Positions 49,301 to 59,411 of a DNA stretch of 64,000 nt are shown piece after piece. Numbering within the stretch: position 1 is the first letter of the stretch; each line of letters begins with the position of its first letter. Location of the stretch: positions 63,711,345 through 63,775,344 of the forward strand of contig NC_092794.1 in the NCBI RefSeq assembly GCF_918797505.1, in the 5' to 3' direction. The notes under the pieces were generated by a model. The model did not search any database, was not told the DNA's origin, and was given only the letters and a program-made list of their open reading frames with translations. A program made the position numbers and the translations under genes. Source of the DNA: Bemisia tabaci (Eukaryota; Arthropoda; Insecta; Hemiptera; Aleyrodidae).

Positions 49301-52300
49301 TAAAAAATAATTGAAACAGAGGGCTCCTTCTTCGTGTTAGTACTAACAAGCAGTGACAGGGCTTATTTTCTCTCCTGCTTACATCGTGAGCTTAATTGTA
49401 GACTCAACATTTTTTGACAAAACCTTAAAGAAAGATTATATATCACTCAGAAATCCAAATCTCAATGATCCTCGACTCATTCTATAAATAACTTAAATGG
49501 TCAGTTACTCGTATTAATTTCACTACCTACATTTAAAGAGTACACAAGTAACATAATTCTCTGACAAATAAATTACATTTTAACATGCAGGTTGCCTTTT
49601 TCTATGGTCTTGAAATTTTTGTGCCAATCCACATCCACTACGAAAATAGGGTGAAACGGCAGCAGTTAAGGAGTTCATCACTTCTACGAAATTTCACATG
49701 CACGTCTGTGTAAGATGAGTCTAATTCAGTGAGGAAGAATGATTGTTTTATGTAATTTGCTTAATACTGCAATGATGCTGTTTCTCTGGGTTTCAAAAGT
49801 CTAGTTATCATTAGTAATTTTGCAACGTTAGATCTTACTGAGAATTCATAACGTAATGCCATGCAACGAGTATGCTGACCCATTTTAATAAGGGAAGCGA
49901 ACAAATACTGATAGAATTTTACAACTTTAAAAAGAAGAAAATGAGAACTTACGTCTTCTTTAGAAAATATCTTTGGCTGCTGTTGTAAAACTGCATGTCT
50001 TAATAATATTCGTTTTTCAGTCATCTTCTTCCTTAAATAGCTTCCTATTTCTTGAGGTACTTTCACTTTCTTCCTGATCCTGATAACTTTCTCTTGCTCT
50101 TCCGCTGCTTTCAATCGGGCATCAAGCACTCCTTTCTCACAAGAATCTTCTCTCGGCTCGCCACATTCTTTCAGACGTTTATTAAAAGGTGCACAGACAT
50201 CAGTTTCTCTTTCTCGTTTCCTTGGTCCATCCATTTTTGGAGTACTATAACACTGTACTCCCTTCTTAAACAGCAAACTTCTTGGCACATCTGCCACAAT
50301 TTGATGGACTCCAGAGCTACCAGGTGTTAGGAATGGAGAGGAGCCTAAAGGTATGGAGGGAGACATTCCCATTGAAGAGAGGGTTTTTTGTTTCACGGCA
50401 TCCAATCGTTTTGTTCGTTTCCGTCTTTTACTGTGTTCTGATATAAGGATAGGGGAAGTTGATCCATCGTCATCATCATTTTCACAGGAAAAAAAGGATT
50501 CAAAGCAGGAAACTTGATTAGATACATTCGCAGATTTGACAATAGATGATGACCAATCTGTGCCTGACTCAGAGTTCTCTTCATCATTCATTAGAGCAGC
50601 AGCACTTTCTGAAACTTCTCGTGCGATACTTGGCGACACATTTGACATGTTTAGTGATTGATGAGAATTACTGGAATCTTTCAAAGCAAAATTCCTTTTC
50701 ATAGGAGTTTGCTTCTTGTTTTCTGCTTCACTCAAACATTCTTTGAATTTTCCTTCCATTCCTCTAAAATTAGATTTTACAAAGGTACCAGATGTACTCT
50801 TGGTGTTTTTAATAAATGGTTCAGTTCTATCAAAATTTTGATCAATTTTGCATCGTTTGTGAGGGGTCTGCTCAGTATCTTCTCGACGAGACAAGGAATC
50901 ATGGTACAGTAAAGAATTCCGATTATTCAAGTTCTTTTTGGAACATCCAAATGATCGTTCAGGTTTGTTAGAGGCAACCTGTTTTTCGATGCTGGAAGCA
51001 ACTATTTCTTTTCCACCAGTTACAGAAAATTTCATGGGAGGGATAGATGTATCTGAGCTGCTATTATCAGTGGAATCCAGAAACAATTTGGCTTTGAGCA
51101 CAGCGTCATCCGATACAGACACCTTTTTACCACTAGCAGTAGAGAAGCCCATCAAAGAATTTGGCGTAATTGGTGTACTTTTGTCACTTTCGAACAACTG
51201 CCGTGCTTTACTTAAGGAATCTTCAGAAACAGGAACTTTCCTACCACTTGCAGTTGAAAATCCAACAGCAGAGTTTGGTCTCACCGGCGTAATATCATCG
51301 CAGGTTTCGAATAACTGCCGTGCTTTACTTAAGGCATCTTCAGAAACAGGAACTTTCTTACCACTAGCAGTAGAGAAGCCCATCAAAGAAGCAGACGTTA
51401 TTGGTGAGCTTTCGTCACTTTCGAACAACTGCCGTGCTTTACGTAAGGCATCTTCAGAGACAGGAACTTTCCTACCACTTGCAGTTGAAAATCCAACAGC
51501 AGAGTTTGGTCTCACCGGCGTAATATCATCGCAGGTTTCGAATAACTGCCGTGCTTTACTTAAGGCATCTTCAGAAACAGGAACTTTCTTACCACTAGCA
51601 GTAGAGAAGCCCATCAAAGAAGTAGACGATATTGGTGTACTTTTGTCACTTTCGAACAACTGCCGTGCTTTACGTAAGGCATCTTCAGAGACGGGAACTT
51701 TCCTACCACTTGCAGTTGAAAATCCAACAGCAGAGTTTGGTCTCACTGGTGTGATATTATCACAGGTTTCGAGCAACTGCCGTGCTTTACTTAGGGAATC
51801 TTCAGAGACGGGAACTTTCTTACCACTTGCAGTAGAGAAGCCCATCAAAGAAGTAGACGATATTGGTGTACTTTTGTCACTTTCGAACAACTGCCGTGCT
51901 TTACTTAAGGAATCTTCAGAAACAGGAACTTTCTACCACTTGCAGTTGAAAATCCAACAGCAGAGTTTGGTCTCACCGGCGTAATATCATCACAGGTTTC
52001 GAGCAACTGCCGTGCTTTACTTAAGGCATCTTCAGAAACAGGAACTTTCTTACCACTTGCAGTGAGAAACCTAGTGCTGACACTGCTTTATGAGAAGTAT
52101 TTGACTGCAAATGTGTTTTGCTGAGAACACTCTCTTGAACGAAATCATTCATATTTTTGGTTGCAGGATTTTCCACAACAGGAGATGGATCATCACAAGT
52201 ATCAAGTTTTTCTCTTGCTTTATTAAGGTCATCTTGTGAAACATATACTTTTTTACCACTAGCTGTGGAGAATGCAGCTGAGGAAGCTGATCTGACTGGT

Positions 52301-55300
52301 GTGTTATTATCACAGTCATCGAAGAATTGTCTTGCTTTCTTCAGAGCAACTTCTGAGATTGAAACTTTTTTTCCGCTGGCTGTAGAGAATTCACATGGCC
52401 CAGTCGATCTGACTGGCGTACATTCCTCACCAACAGTATGGTGCAAATATTCAGATCTATTGAAAGCATTTTTCGAAACTAAGATTTCTTTCTGGCAGGC
52501 TGTGAGAGGATCTACGATGGAGGTGGACGAGAGAGTACTTTCATCGTCCATGTATAGCTTTTCTTGTGCTTTCCTTAGGGCCGCCTCTGAGACAACAACT
52601 TTCTTGCCGCTGGCGGTGGAGAATCCAAGAGCTGGAGTTGGTCTGGAGGGTGCACTTTTGTCAGATTCTGCGCACAGTGTCTCACTTTGTACATTTCCCA
52701 AACCTGAAATTTTTAGAGTCTTACTACTGCGGTGAAATGCTTCTGAAGGGAAACTTTCAGTTCCTTGTTTTTCATTTATATCATTTCTTTGATGTGTTAA
52801 ATTTTGAAAAGTTTCTCTACTGTCAATATCAACTTCTACGGAGGAAACATGTTTTGTGGGAGTATAACGATTTTCAGACTCCTGTTGAAATTGCTCGGGA
52901 GTTCTTTGACAAGCAACTTTCTTATGCGATGCAGTAGTTGATTCTGACATTTTAGTACTATCACAGTCTTCAAAAATTTGTTGGGCTTGCTTCAAAGCTT
53001 TCTCTGAAACAGTCACTTGTTTTCCGCTAGCAGTTGAAAAATCACGATGCACTGTCTGCTGCTTTTGGAAACTTGCATCTGACTTACAAGGGGATGAAAC
53101 ATCTTTGCATGGGGAGTATCCTGACTCCAAAAGTTTTTTTTTACTTATATTTGGGTCATAAAGTCTTTCATCTCTGTAATTATAATTGGAATCATTTACG
53201 TAATTTGTGACTGGTTCACTCTTTTCAGAGATGGTAAAATCATCTGTAGTTTTCGTGGTTTCATGTACATTATCACAGACATTGAAGGAGTCTTGATCTC
53301 CAATTATGGTTTGATTTAAAAATGAAGCATTATGTACACTGTTAGAGCTGTCGTTTAGACAGGAATTGGAAGAACTAGCCGAGTTATGGAACAAGGGAGG
53401 ACTTAAAACACTGTTTGAAGGTTTTGCTTGCTGAACTTGCGTGACAACTGAATCTCTTTCAAAATAATTGCACGGATCCGAACTAGCTGGCGATGGATTG
53501 GTTTCTTCTGCATGAACGTTTGATTGTTTTGATACAGATCTATTTCTGTCTTCAACAGGATCAGTCGACAAGATGGAGGAACTGGTGATCAAGTTTGCAT
53601 TGTCTATCAGTTCCCCAATACGAAACATCTGGGTGTCACTTACTGAGTATAGATTTAAACCAGCCTTTGATTCATTCATTGCACTACTCTCAAAAGCAGA
53701 GAGATCTTCCTTGTTATGTTCTAAATTCTTTAACAAATACGGACTTATCTCATTACCGGGGCTCTTAAAAGTACTTCCAGGTAAAATTTTTTGAGAAGCT
53801 TTGGAAACGCAATTGGTCAGTATTCTACAAGATTTGCTTGATGAGTCAACGAAATTTGAGAAGGGGACAAATCCTCCCGGATTATTTACCTTTTGAGACT
53901 TTTGAGATAATGTTCCACTTTTTACACACGAAGGGTCTTCTTCAAAAACAAATGCATTCTTTAGAATCATGTCTGAGCAAGTGTTGATATCTAATCTTTG
54001 AGTGCAGGGACCATCATTAATAAGATAAATAAGTTTCTTCAATTTTGATTTTGTTGACACGGCGTTCGCTTTCATCATTTCCAGATTTAAATCATCGCTC
54101 ACTTTGGCTTTACTAGAAATTACTGCTGGAATTGATGGGACTAGAAATTCATCACTTTTTGAATATGAACTCTCTCCTTTTTGCGATGAGTCAAGATTTT
54201 CAATGGCATCAATAATTGATTGATTAAAAATTTTCTGCGAGCACCAAGAGGGTTTAATTTGATTTTTATTTCTACCTTGAGAGACACACAGCTCAGGAGA
54301 AAGCGGTGAGTCAATGATCTCTGTTGCAAAACAAATCTGGTCGACTGTATTGATTGAGAAATCTTGAGTGCTGTACTGACAAAATTGTGAAAAATTACTT
54401 TTCGAAGCTAAACAGATATCTTCAGCAGTCGGTTTGTCTTCAGCAGCTGGTTTGTCTTCAGCAGCCGGTTTATCTTCAGCAGCTGGTTTGTCTTCAGCAG
54501 CCGGTTTATCTTCAGCAGCCGGTTTCTCTTCAACAACCGGTTTCTCTTCTTCAATTTTTTCCTCCTTTGATTCTGTTGTTGTTTGCTTGAACAAGCATTT
54601 AACGACATTTGAGGCAACTTTATTCTTGATGTCTTCCTTGCGATAACTTTTTTTACTACTTGCTGTGGTTTTTTTTTTACTCTGCGTAAGAACAGGAGAA
54701 GTTGAATTTTCGTCGGAGTTCATTGGGTCTTGAGTTAGATCAATGTTTGGAAATAGACTAGTTTCAAAAATTTCAGTATTGCGATCGTCTTGATTGATAT
54801 ACATCTGAGATGTCCTCTCAAACAGAGATGAATGCTTCTTCAGATGATTTTCTTCGGAATTGAGAGTTCTGTTGGGCGGGAGAATACTGTCATTGCTTCT
54901 AAAAATGGCGTCAGATTTTGAAAGAAATGATTCAGATTTTTTGGACTCGTTGAGGGTCGAGTCTGACTCACAAGCTCTCTGCAAAAAAATTAGTTTTATT
55001 TAAATGAGGAATCTTCATTGAGAATGTATTTTAAAAATGATAAGAAGAGTGATTTTTGAAATTTAATAATTTTTACTTCTGAGCAAACTTTGAATAAGTG
55101 TTTAATGAGCGCTTGTTCAGCTGGATTTAATTGTCATTCCTTCATTAAAATCATTCATTGACTTAAAATATGTTTTCATCAAAATTATTGAAAAATGTTA
55201 AAAAATTGAAATAGAGAAATTACAGCTTTATAGAACTTCTGAAATTTTCTAAAAACTTGGGACATTAAAAAAGCTTTGGGAAATAAAAATTATGTAAAAA

Positions 55301-57563
55301 ATTTAAATGAGGGGGAAACGACTTTTAAGGGGTAAAAATGAGCAAACTGACAGTATATATTCTCCTTTACCTTCTTATCTATATATCTCTGTAACAGAAA
55401 CATTTTATAGCAACATATTACGAAAAAAAGTTTTCACTGAAAAATAATGATTTAAAAAGGAAAAAATGATATTTTGACAGTTCTAGCGCTTCAGTTAAGC
55501 TGAGTTATTGGAAAAAACAAAATTCTCTTTTGGCCCCGATCATTGCAAACCTCTTACCAGCGTAAATATTGTTGTGAATTATGTCAATTTCAACTTCTAG
55601 CCACTATGAATATAGTTGTAAACAATGTCAATTATTGGTAAGTTCTACTCTTTGTCTGTAAATGCTAAAATTCTATTTACACCATTGAATTATTAGTTTG
55701 TATGAGAGCCAGCCAAACGGTCTAGCATATCTTCTTGCAAAATTTCAAAGAGAAGCTTCTCTTTCAGCCCAAAGGAAACCATCCAACGGACTGATTGTTA
55801 ACATTGATAGACAAAGCTATGGACAAAGAAGACAAAAAGGATATGGAAGGATCCTATTGGTGGAAGCGGATGGTTGCAATGGACAAAGGACATAGGTAAT
55901 AGACTAACTAACCCATGCAACCCCACAACTGACGGAAGACCCGTTAGTTAGTCCATCATTTACTCCCTTCGTCTATAAGAACCACCCATTTCAAGCAATA
56001 GGATCACTCTATACTCCTTATGTCTTCTTTGTCTATTGATATCAACAATCAGCTAGTAGACTTTTTTAATAAAGGCCCAATTAAGATAGCTCAGTTTTGT
56101 TTTGCGGCCTTCAATTGGCAGTTTATGTTAACATTTAGTTCTGTTTCTTTGTGGCATGCGTGTCAATGAGTCGATTAATCTGCCATTTAAACTTACGGAA
56201 AAAGATTAACTATTAGGGTGTTCATAACAATTACCCAAATAGGTAATTGACTCTTCTTCGCAGCTTCAAATGGTCAATGATTTACTCTTTGCCAATGCAT
56301 TTTGAGAGTAACTTATGTCGGATAAAAAGATACAATCAAAAGAGTTAAATGGCTTGTTTGACAAAAAACTCTTCGAAGTCATTGGAGCTAACGGATGTCT
56401 TTCGTTGGTCATTATTCTAAAAAATTTTTAAATGCATGTTTTCAATACAATGAGAGTAATATTCCACAGTATGACACCTTTGAAACTGAACTGTCTCTTT
56501 AACAGTGACTTTACTTACAGAGGAATTGGTGCTGACAACAAATCTGGAGTTGTTGCTCGGACAAAACACTTGTTTTTCGGCAGTTTTCAGTACAGACTCT
56601 GAGGTCCTCTGACAAACAGGAGAGGCCAATGACGACGTCCACTCAAGATTGTGAGGATCTATAAGCTGCTCTAAAGATGTTGGAATAGTCTGCTCATTTG
56701 ATCGAATGGGGCTAAAACTGGAAAAAATAAAAATTACCTACTTTACTGCAAAAAAAGGAAAGAAAAAGAGAAGAAATTACATCTTCAGGGTATGCTCATA
56801 CATTAATCTTAAGGCTGCTGAAGTATTGTATGGCACAACCAAGGAGGGAAGCTATTAGGATTGCCTTACTAATGCTGCGAAAGGACGATGGAAGAGAGAA
56901 AATGGGCCTTGCTTAAAGTAAAGAAAGGTAGAAAAAAATCAGGAGTACATTGCACAGTACTTGAATGGCCTCTTACTTCAGTTGAAAACAAAAATTATAA
57001 ATATTTGAACATTAAGTGCCATTTTATTGGTGGCATTAAGACTTAACTCATGAGGTGTTTAAGTAAGTAAAAAAAAATTTGTTCACTTTCTCCTTTTCCA
57101 CTAAAAATTAGATGAATCTCCTGGAAAGGAAGGATGATACCTAGTTTAAATCAATTTCATGAATCTTCGATTATGATGATCCTTAGTACAGTATAATTTA
57201 ATTCACCGAACTTATTTTCAAGACTTAAAAATGTGGAAAGATAAAATAGGTTCTACTTTGAGGTGGCAAAATATTTTACCCAGCATCGAGATCTGCAGAA
57301 ACATTTGACTCCCGGGATGGTGTTGACTCATTCCAAGTTTTACTCGAGTCTGAACAGGTGAGAAACTCAGCTGTCCTATCCAGTAGTGAATTGCTGTTTG
57401 CATGGGCAGTCTTTTTTCTCTTATCTGTACTGGTGTAGAAAGGCTGACTACTGGCAACTATGGGACTCGACCTGTCTTCAAGGATTGTATTTTGTATGCC
57501 TTCTAGGTTCAATGAGACATCATGATTCACCACAGGAGATTTGTAACACTCACTGTCATCCAT
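40407..57563 (-). CDS. BRCA2: BRCA2 orthologue (whole gene model, 14 coding exons)
   Basis: BRCA2 loads RAD51 onto single-stranded DNA in nuclear homologous recombination. Exons in transcript order: 57563-57280, 56717-56519, 54978-49953, 49114-49026, 48511-48281, 47591-47450, 46954-46775, 45865-45655, 45012-44783, 44416-44276, 44104-43959, 42821-42581, 41882-41691, 40712-40407. All junction phases agree if two single-base deletions in the large exon are allowed, giving about 2,539 residues. The N-terminus has LEWTSSLASP, resembling the human MSWSSSLATP segment. About 13 BRC repeats (FSTASGKK) follow, then the DNA-binding domain with NHYRWIVWKLACME, LKYRYDREID, ELTDGWYSVK, FSEEQLR (Tower), LTVWRPPEDV, FGEVDVVGIV and ACCNLQW. 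Further 5' exons are possible because the first ATG directly follows an acceptor. One intron uses GC-AG. Confidence 0.95.
41449..41544 (-). CDS. BRCA2: Possible extra BRCA2 exon after OB3
   Basis: An open stretch of 32 codons (SFPLLLYEQYALITVIDYEI, then LQKCVEFLYN) ends at a perfect GTAAGT donor. An in-phase AG (TTTCAAG) precedes it; a better acceptor (CTGTCAG) 14 bases upstream is out of phase with the preceding exon. No vertebrate BRCA2 segment matches. Direct joining of 41691 to 40712 gives a good alignment without it, so it may be alternative or spurious. Confidence 0.3.
41691..41882 (-). CDS. BRCA2: BRCA2 exon: OB3
   Basis: Sixty-four codons: DFGWSDVVRKNAAIACCNLQ, WTGGKVAMKIPLLFCSEVSF and FTGHPKMKH. 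These align with MLIAASNLQW, LLTLFAGDFSVFSASP of vertebrate OB3. Donor AAG/GTAATT in phase 0. The frame stays open past the donor, so exon extension to a GTAAGT at 41583 cannot be excluded. Confidence 0.88.
42581..42821 (-). CDS. BRCA2: BRCA2 exon: OB2 to OB3
   Basis: Encodes RYGDDISLSTSFHTRYELVS, NPKFGEVDVVGIVIHIESG and a hydrophobic end (IFWLFLS). FGEVDVVGIV aligns with CSEVDLIGFV. The donor is TCA/GTAATA at 42580. A second GT at 42566 looks as good but would break phase with the next exon. Confidence 0.88.
42873..43191. repeat. MITE in BRCA2 intron
   Basis: TAGACGTATTTTGTTTGGCG and GGCAAACAAAATACGTCTA are inverted ends; CTGTTTCGCATCA and TGATGCGAAACA pair inside. It lies in the intron between the 43959-44104 and 42581-42821 exons and starts 52 bases from the latter. 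Confidence 0.83.
43325..43352. repeat. Poly-A tract
   Basis: About 28 consecutive A residues in a BRCA2 intron, which reads as poly-T in the transcript. Possibly the tail of a retroposed sequence, but no body was recognised next to it. Confidence 0.7.
43959..44104 (-). CDS. BRCA2: BRCA2 exon: OB2 after the Tower
   Basis: Encodes VRIVEGSASHSNSRSSAILT, VWRPPEDVSLLLKEG and FMNIYNVLPSSS, matching VWKLRIV, VILSIWRPSSDLYSLLTEG and YRIYHLATS. Acceptor TTCATTCAG, donor AG/GTATGT. Confidence 0.95.
44276..44416 (-). CDS. BRCA2: BRCA2 exon: Tower domain helix
   Basis: Forty-seven codons, FSEEQLRTLSEYKRMEEEK onward, matching YFSEEQLRALNNHRQML. A long charged helix continues to LKNEENTRKSSTPLLK at AAA/GTAAGT. 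Confidence 0.92.
44783..45012 (-). CDS. BRCA2: BRCA2 exon: Tower domain, ascending part
   Basis: Encodes a highly charged helix (FLNEKLEISQRTSEDREKSK and KKELEEESRKKTRSSRRS), then GPELAEYLEAALDPSIIQ. This matches [20 protein letters not shown] and AELYEAVKNAADPAYLE in the vertebrate Tower. Acceptor TGTCCAG, donor CAA/GTAATT. Confidence 0.92.
45655..45865 (-). CDS. BRCA2: BRCA2 exon: OB1 end, OB2 start
   Basis: Acceptor TTTCCTAG, donor G/GTAAGT. Encodes ISLKIHSNCTRRAKWDAKMG, FFHDSGPIPVRL and GGGVVGKLHVFIARVYPVLY. These align with LKISANSTRPARW, KLGFFPDPRPFPL and GGNVGCVDVIIQRAYPI of vertebrate BRCA2. Confidence 0.94.
46775..46954 (-). CDS. BRCA2: BRCA2 exon: OB1 fold
   Basis: Sixty codons between TTAATTAG and GAG/GTAATT. 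ELELTDGWYSVKSFVD, VVGTKLMIQGAELL and CDPLE match the vertebrate OB1 (IELTDGWYAVK, KIILHGAELV, CTPLE). Confidence 0.95.
46955..47449 (-). other. BRCA2: GC-AG intron of BRCA2
   Basis: The 5' splice site is AAG/GCAAGT and the 3' site TTAATTAG/G. The nearest GT (in CAAGTACAT) would add four bases and break the frame with the OB1 exon, so the GC donor is required by phase and by protein alignment. Confidence 0.8.
47450..47591 (-). CDS. BRCA2: BRCA2 exon: helical domain into OB1
   Basis: Encodes LLFQLKYRYDREIDRAQRSS, then RKILESDEAASRRMILCVSK, matching human LQLKYRYDTEIDRSRRS and TLVLCVS. The acceptor is TTGGTAG. The donor is AAG/GCAAGT: a GC donor is needed to keep phase 0 with the next exon, and its flanks fit the strong consensus seen at GC-AG introns. 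Confidence 0.93.
48281..48511 (-). CDS. BRCA2: BRCA2 exon: helical domain
   Basis: Acceptor TTATAG, donor GAA/GTAAGT. Encodes VLAEDGTAGLKEI, SSPGVDTAIVPEKWV and NHYRWIVWKLACMEQRFP. The NHYRWI(I/V)WKLA(A/C)ME block is the most diagnostic stretch of the BRCA2 helical domain, which in vertebrates contacts DSS1. Confidence 0.96.
49026..49114 (-). CDS. BRCA2: BRCA2 exon: start of helical domain
   Basis: Acceptor CTCTCTAG, donor CAG/GTACCT. Encodes LQLHGVTENVRQ and VTAENALNFRFSAQDHY, matching the NAESFQFHTEDYF pattern at the start of the vertebrate helical domain. Ends with two bases that complete Ser with the next exon. Confidence 0.9.
49953..54978 (-). CDS. BRCA2: BRCA2 giant exon with BRC repeat array
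   Basis: About 1,676 codons, equivalent to vertebrate exon 11. It opens with a Ser/Asn-rich region, a short acidic Lys-Pro repeat near 54430-54540 and further low-complexity sequence. About 13 BRC motifs follow, with the F-x-T-A-S-G-K core and the ARQLFE/ARQFFDD second RAD51 contact. Three more copies are degenerate (STTASHKK, DPLTACQKE, KFSVTGGKE). After the array come a basic segment (HSKRRKRTKR) and a helical stretch ending FSKED at a GTAAGT donor. Two single-base deletions, near 52066 and 51933, break the frame between repeats; the flanking frames are open and the same repeat pattern continues on both sides. Confidence 0.93.
50990..52080 (-). repeat. BRCA2: 231-bp two-BRC tandem repeat array
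   Basis: BRC repeats alternate between two types: TASGKK...LETCD or FETCD with ITPVRPNSAVG, and TASGRK...FESDK/E with a TPISSTSLMG-type spacer. Matching sites recur at 51241, 51472, 51703 and 51933, and again at 51351, 51582, 51813 and 52043, that is 231 bases (77 codons) per pair. Two intervals of 230 expose one missing base. Copies are nearly identical at DNA level. Confidence 0.93.
54424..54540 (-). repeat. BRCA2: Hexapeptide minisatellite in BRCA2
   Basis: About six tandem KPAAED units (the last KPTAED) from an 18-bp repeat, preceded by a KPVVEEKP-type variant. Low-complexity acidic linker before the BRC array; its length probably varies between alleles. Confidence 0.88.
55780..56055. 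repeat. Foldback MITE family 3, copy 3
   Basis: GACTGATTGTTAACATTGAT and the right-end CTTTGTCTATTGATATC form inverted ends. GATCCTATTGGTGGAAGCGG and ACCCATTTCAAGCAATAGGA are the family marks. A trace of the outer hAT-like arm (CGATTAATCTGCCATTTAAA) lies at about 56175. In a BRCA2 intron. Confidence 0.8.
56519..56717 (-). CDS. BRCA2: BRCA2 exon with WTSSLASP motif
   Basis: Acceptor TTTTTTCCAG, donor TCT/GTAAGT. Encodes SPIRSNEQTIPTSLEQL and LEWTSSLASPVCQRT; the latter aligns with the conserved WSSSLATPP segment of vertebrate BRCA2. Phase 1 at the 5' side and 0 at the 3' side both match the neighbours. Confidence 0.85.
57280..57563 (-). CDS. BRCA2: BRCA2 exon with first Met
   Basis: The ATG lies directly after an acceptor (TTCTTAG), so an upstream noncoding or short coding exon is expected. 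It encodes MDDSECYKSPVVNHD onward, 94 codons plus two bases, Ser/Thr-rich with two S-P-V/I sites. The donor is GG/GTAAAA. No clear PALB2-binding helix is visible here; in vertebrates that motif precedes this region. Confidence 0.75.
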
Positions 57564-59411
57564 CTAAGAACAGAGAAGTGGTAAGTAAAAAATAACATGG
57601 TTTGATGGTTTTATTGCAACGATAGGTAAGGCAAGAGAAGGACAAAATTTAGGTTTCAACAAACATGTCACAGGGTTTCTATTCTCTTGTTTACTATCAT
57701 GAGAAAATGAGTTTAAAAAATTCCATTCAAACTTGGTGCAGAATTAATTGATTGTAAGAATAATAGCTTTAATTTAGAATAGTGCACCTTATTCTATGCC
57801 TAGTTCACTCATAGTATATTCAGACAAATGTCAACTGTCTATCTCTGATCAGAATAATACTGAATCAGCACCACTTTACAGATTAATACATGCAATCAGA
57901 TTTTTCAAAGAATACTTATGACAAACTTTGATCTGCACATGAGTTTGCAATTGACTTCTTCATAATCATTACCATGACTCTGGATCGCTTCAGTAAATAT
58001 CAAGTAGGTATGTAGCACCCGAAAGGGATGATTAGTGGTGTCATCTCAAGAGAAAACTCAAATCCACAATAATTGTTGATATTACCTCTTGGAGACCTTT
58101 GCAGCTTTTAATTGCAGTCCACTATTTCGACGGTGTAAGTCCGCAACCACGTAGGTATCTCGGTTAGCGACATTGCAGACTTCCTGTCATACTTCATCTT
58201 TTAAACGGGAAACTCCTTACGGCAATCCTTTAAAGCTGCCTTGATTTTTCTTCTCTGTGCAAAGAAAATTCTGCAAAAACTTCCAGGAAGGATGTCAATA
58301 TGCTCTCCTTTAAAAAATAATATGCGGGCCGAGATTTTCAAACATCGCAAACGAAATACGTGGTTGCAGACTTACGCTGTCAATTTAATGGGTGCTGATG
58401 GTCTTGGAGCCATAATGAGACAAAGGCTGATACACCTACAGTATACAGTAATGTTAAAGGAGTCAAAACTTAGTACACTCACCTCCAAAGGTACCAAAGT
58501 GGAGGCTGAAATAATGATGGTCTCCACTATGACCTTGCATTACTCACACACGACTTTTTTTTTACAAACGTCTCATAGGTGCGGAAGTGAAGAGAAGGAT
58601 TAGCATCAGTTTTATTCACGAGCACTTAAAACACAAAACGATTGGGAGGAAAATCAGAACCTAGGAGACTGAGTTTGCTGTCAGGCCATATTTAGGGGCT
58701 CTCATGGAACACAGTATTAACAGATAACGCCTTAGTGTAATATGACTTCAAACGACGATGCGAATTACTAGGATAAAACACCTCAAAGGATTTAAGATAC
58801 GGTTGAAATCGCTGACTACTAAGAATTTGTGAAGTTCACTACAAAATTTATCGTGTGAGAGCTGAAGCTGAAGAGTGAAGACCATGCCCGCCACAGAAGA
58901 TAATGACCGTAAACAAAACAGTTCTTCATCTCGGTCCTAATTGGCTCATTCATATATTACCGCTCAAAATAAATTAGAACCAGCCAATCAGATCATTTGA
59001 TGCATTCATTCATGCAACACTAATCGTGCCTTCGCATCAAGCATCTGTGTTTGGTTTTGCGGTTATGTTTTGCATTTGCTGGTTTTGTTTTGGCTCAGAG
59101 TTGACAGAGTTCCTAACGATGCCGAATGAGAGTTAGTGATAATTTTAAACCATTTGTTCTTTGGGAAGGCAACCAGTAAATGCTTGTGAAGGTAATATTC
59201 GGTTTAAAATTTAGCTTTTATTTTTATCGTATTCTAGAATTCTATCCATTTTTACTACTCAGTGTCATAAACTTGTTTTGTACAACCTCTCTCTTCTCTA
59301 GTTTTTGTTCCGCATGTTTCATTCATGAAATCAATGTCTCTGATCCCGAGTTTGCCTCTCAGTGAAATCTGATTCTAAGTTTTTTTTACTCTTTGTTTTA
59401 GGCATTCTACT
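57564..59411. promoter_or_regulatory. BRCA2 / lin-52 divergent intergenic region
   Basis: The start codons face away from each other across 1.85 kb. Noncoding first exons of both genes and their promoters should lie here, most likely between 58400 and 59400 because 58128-58382 is a transposon-like insert. I see no convincing TATA box. A TTCAAA at about 58747 matches the reverse of the TTTGAA CHR element bound by MuvB, but a hexamer this short is weak evidence. Confidence 0.4.
58128..58382. repeat. MITE family 5, copy 2, BRCA2/lin-52 intergenic
   Basis: CGACGGTGTAAGTCCGCAAC left, GTGGTTGCAGACTTACGCTG right. Shares GACTTCCTGTCATACTT and GATTTTTCTTCTCTGT with copy 1. Confidence 0.85.

Noticed and set aside
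50938..51984. 348-codon open frame on the + strand
   Set aside because: It is the antisense of the BRC repeat array. The tandem repeat lacks stops on this strand, so the frame repeats too; no splice or domain support.
52157..52937. Two + strand open frames of 123-192 codons
   Set aside because: Antisense shadows of BRC and linker sequence in the BRCA2 large exon.
54354..54646. Leu/Gln- or Ser/Ala/Gly-rich open frames
   Set aside because: Out-of-frame or antisense readings of the KPAAED minisatellite.
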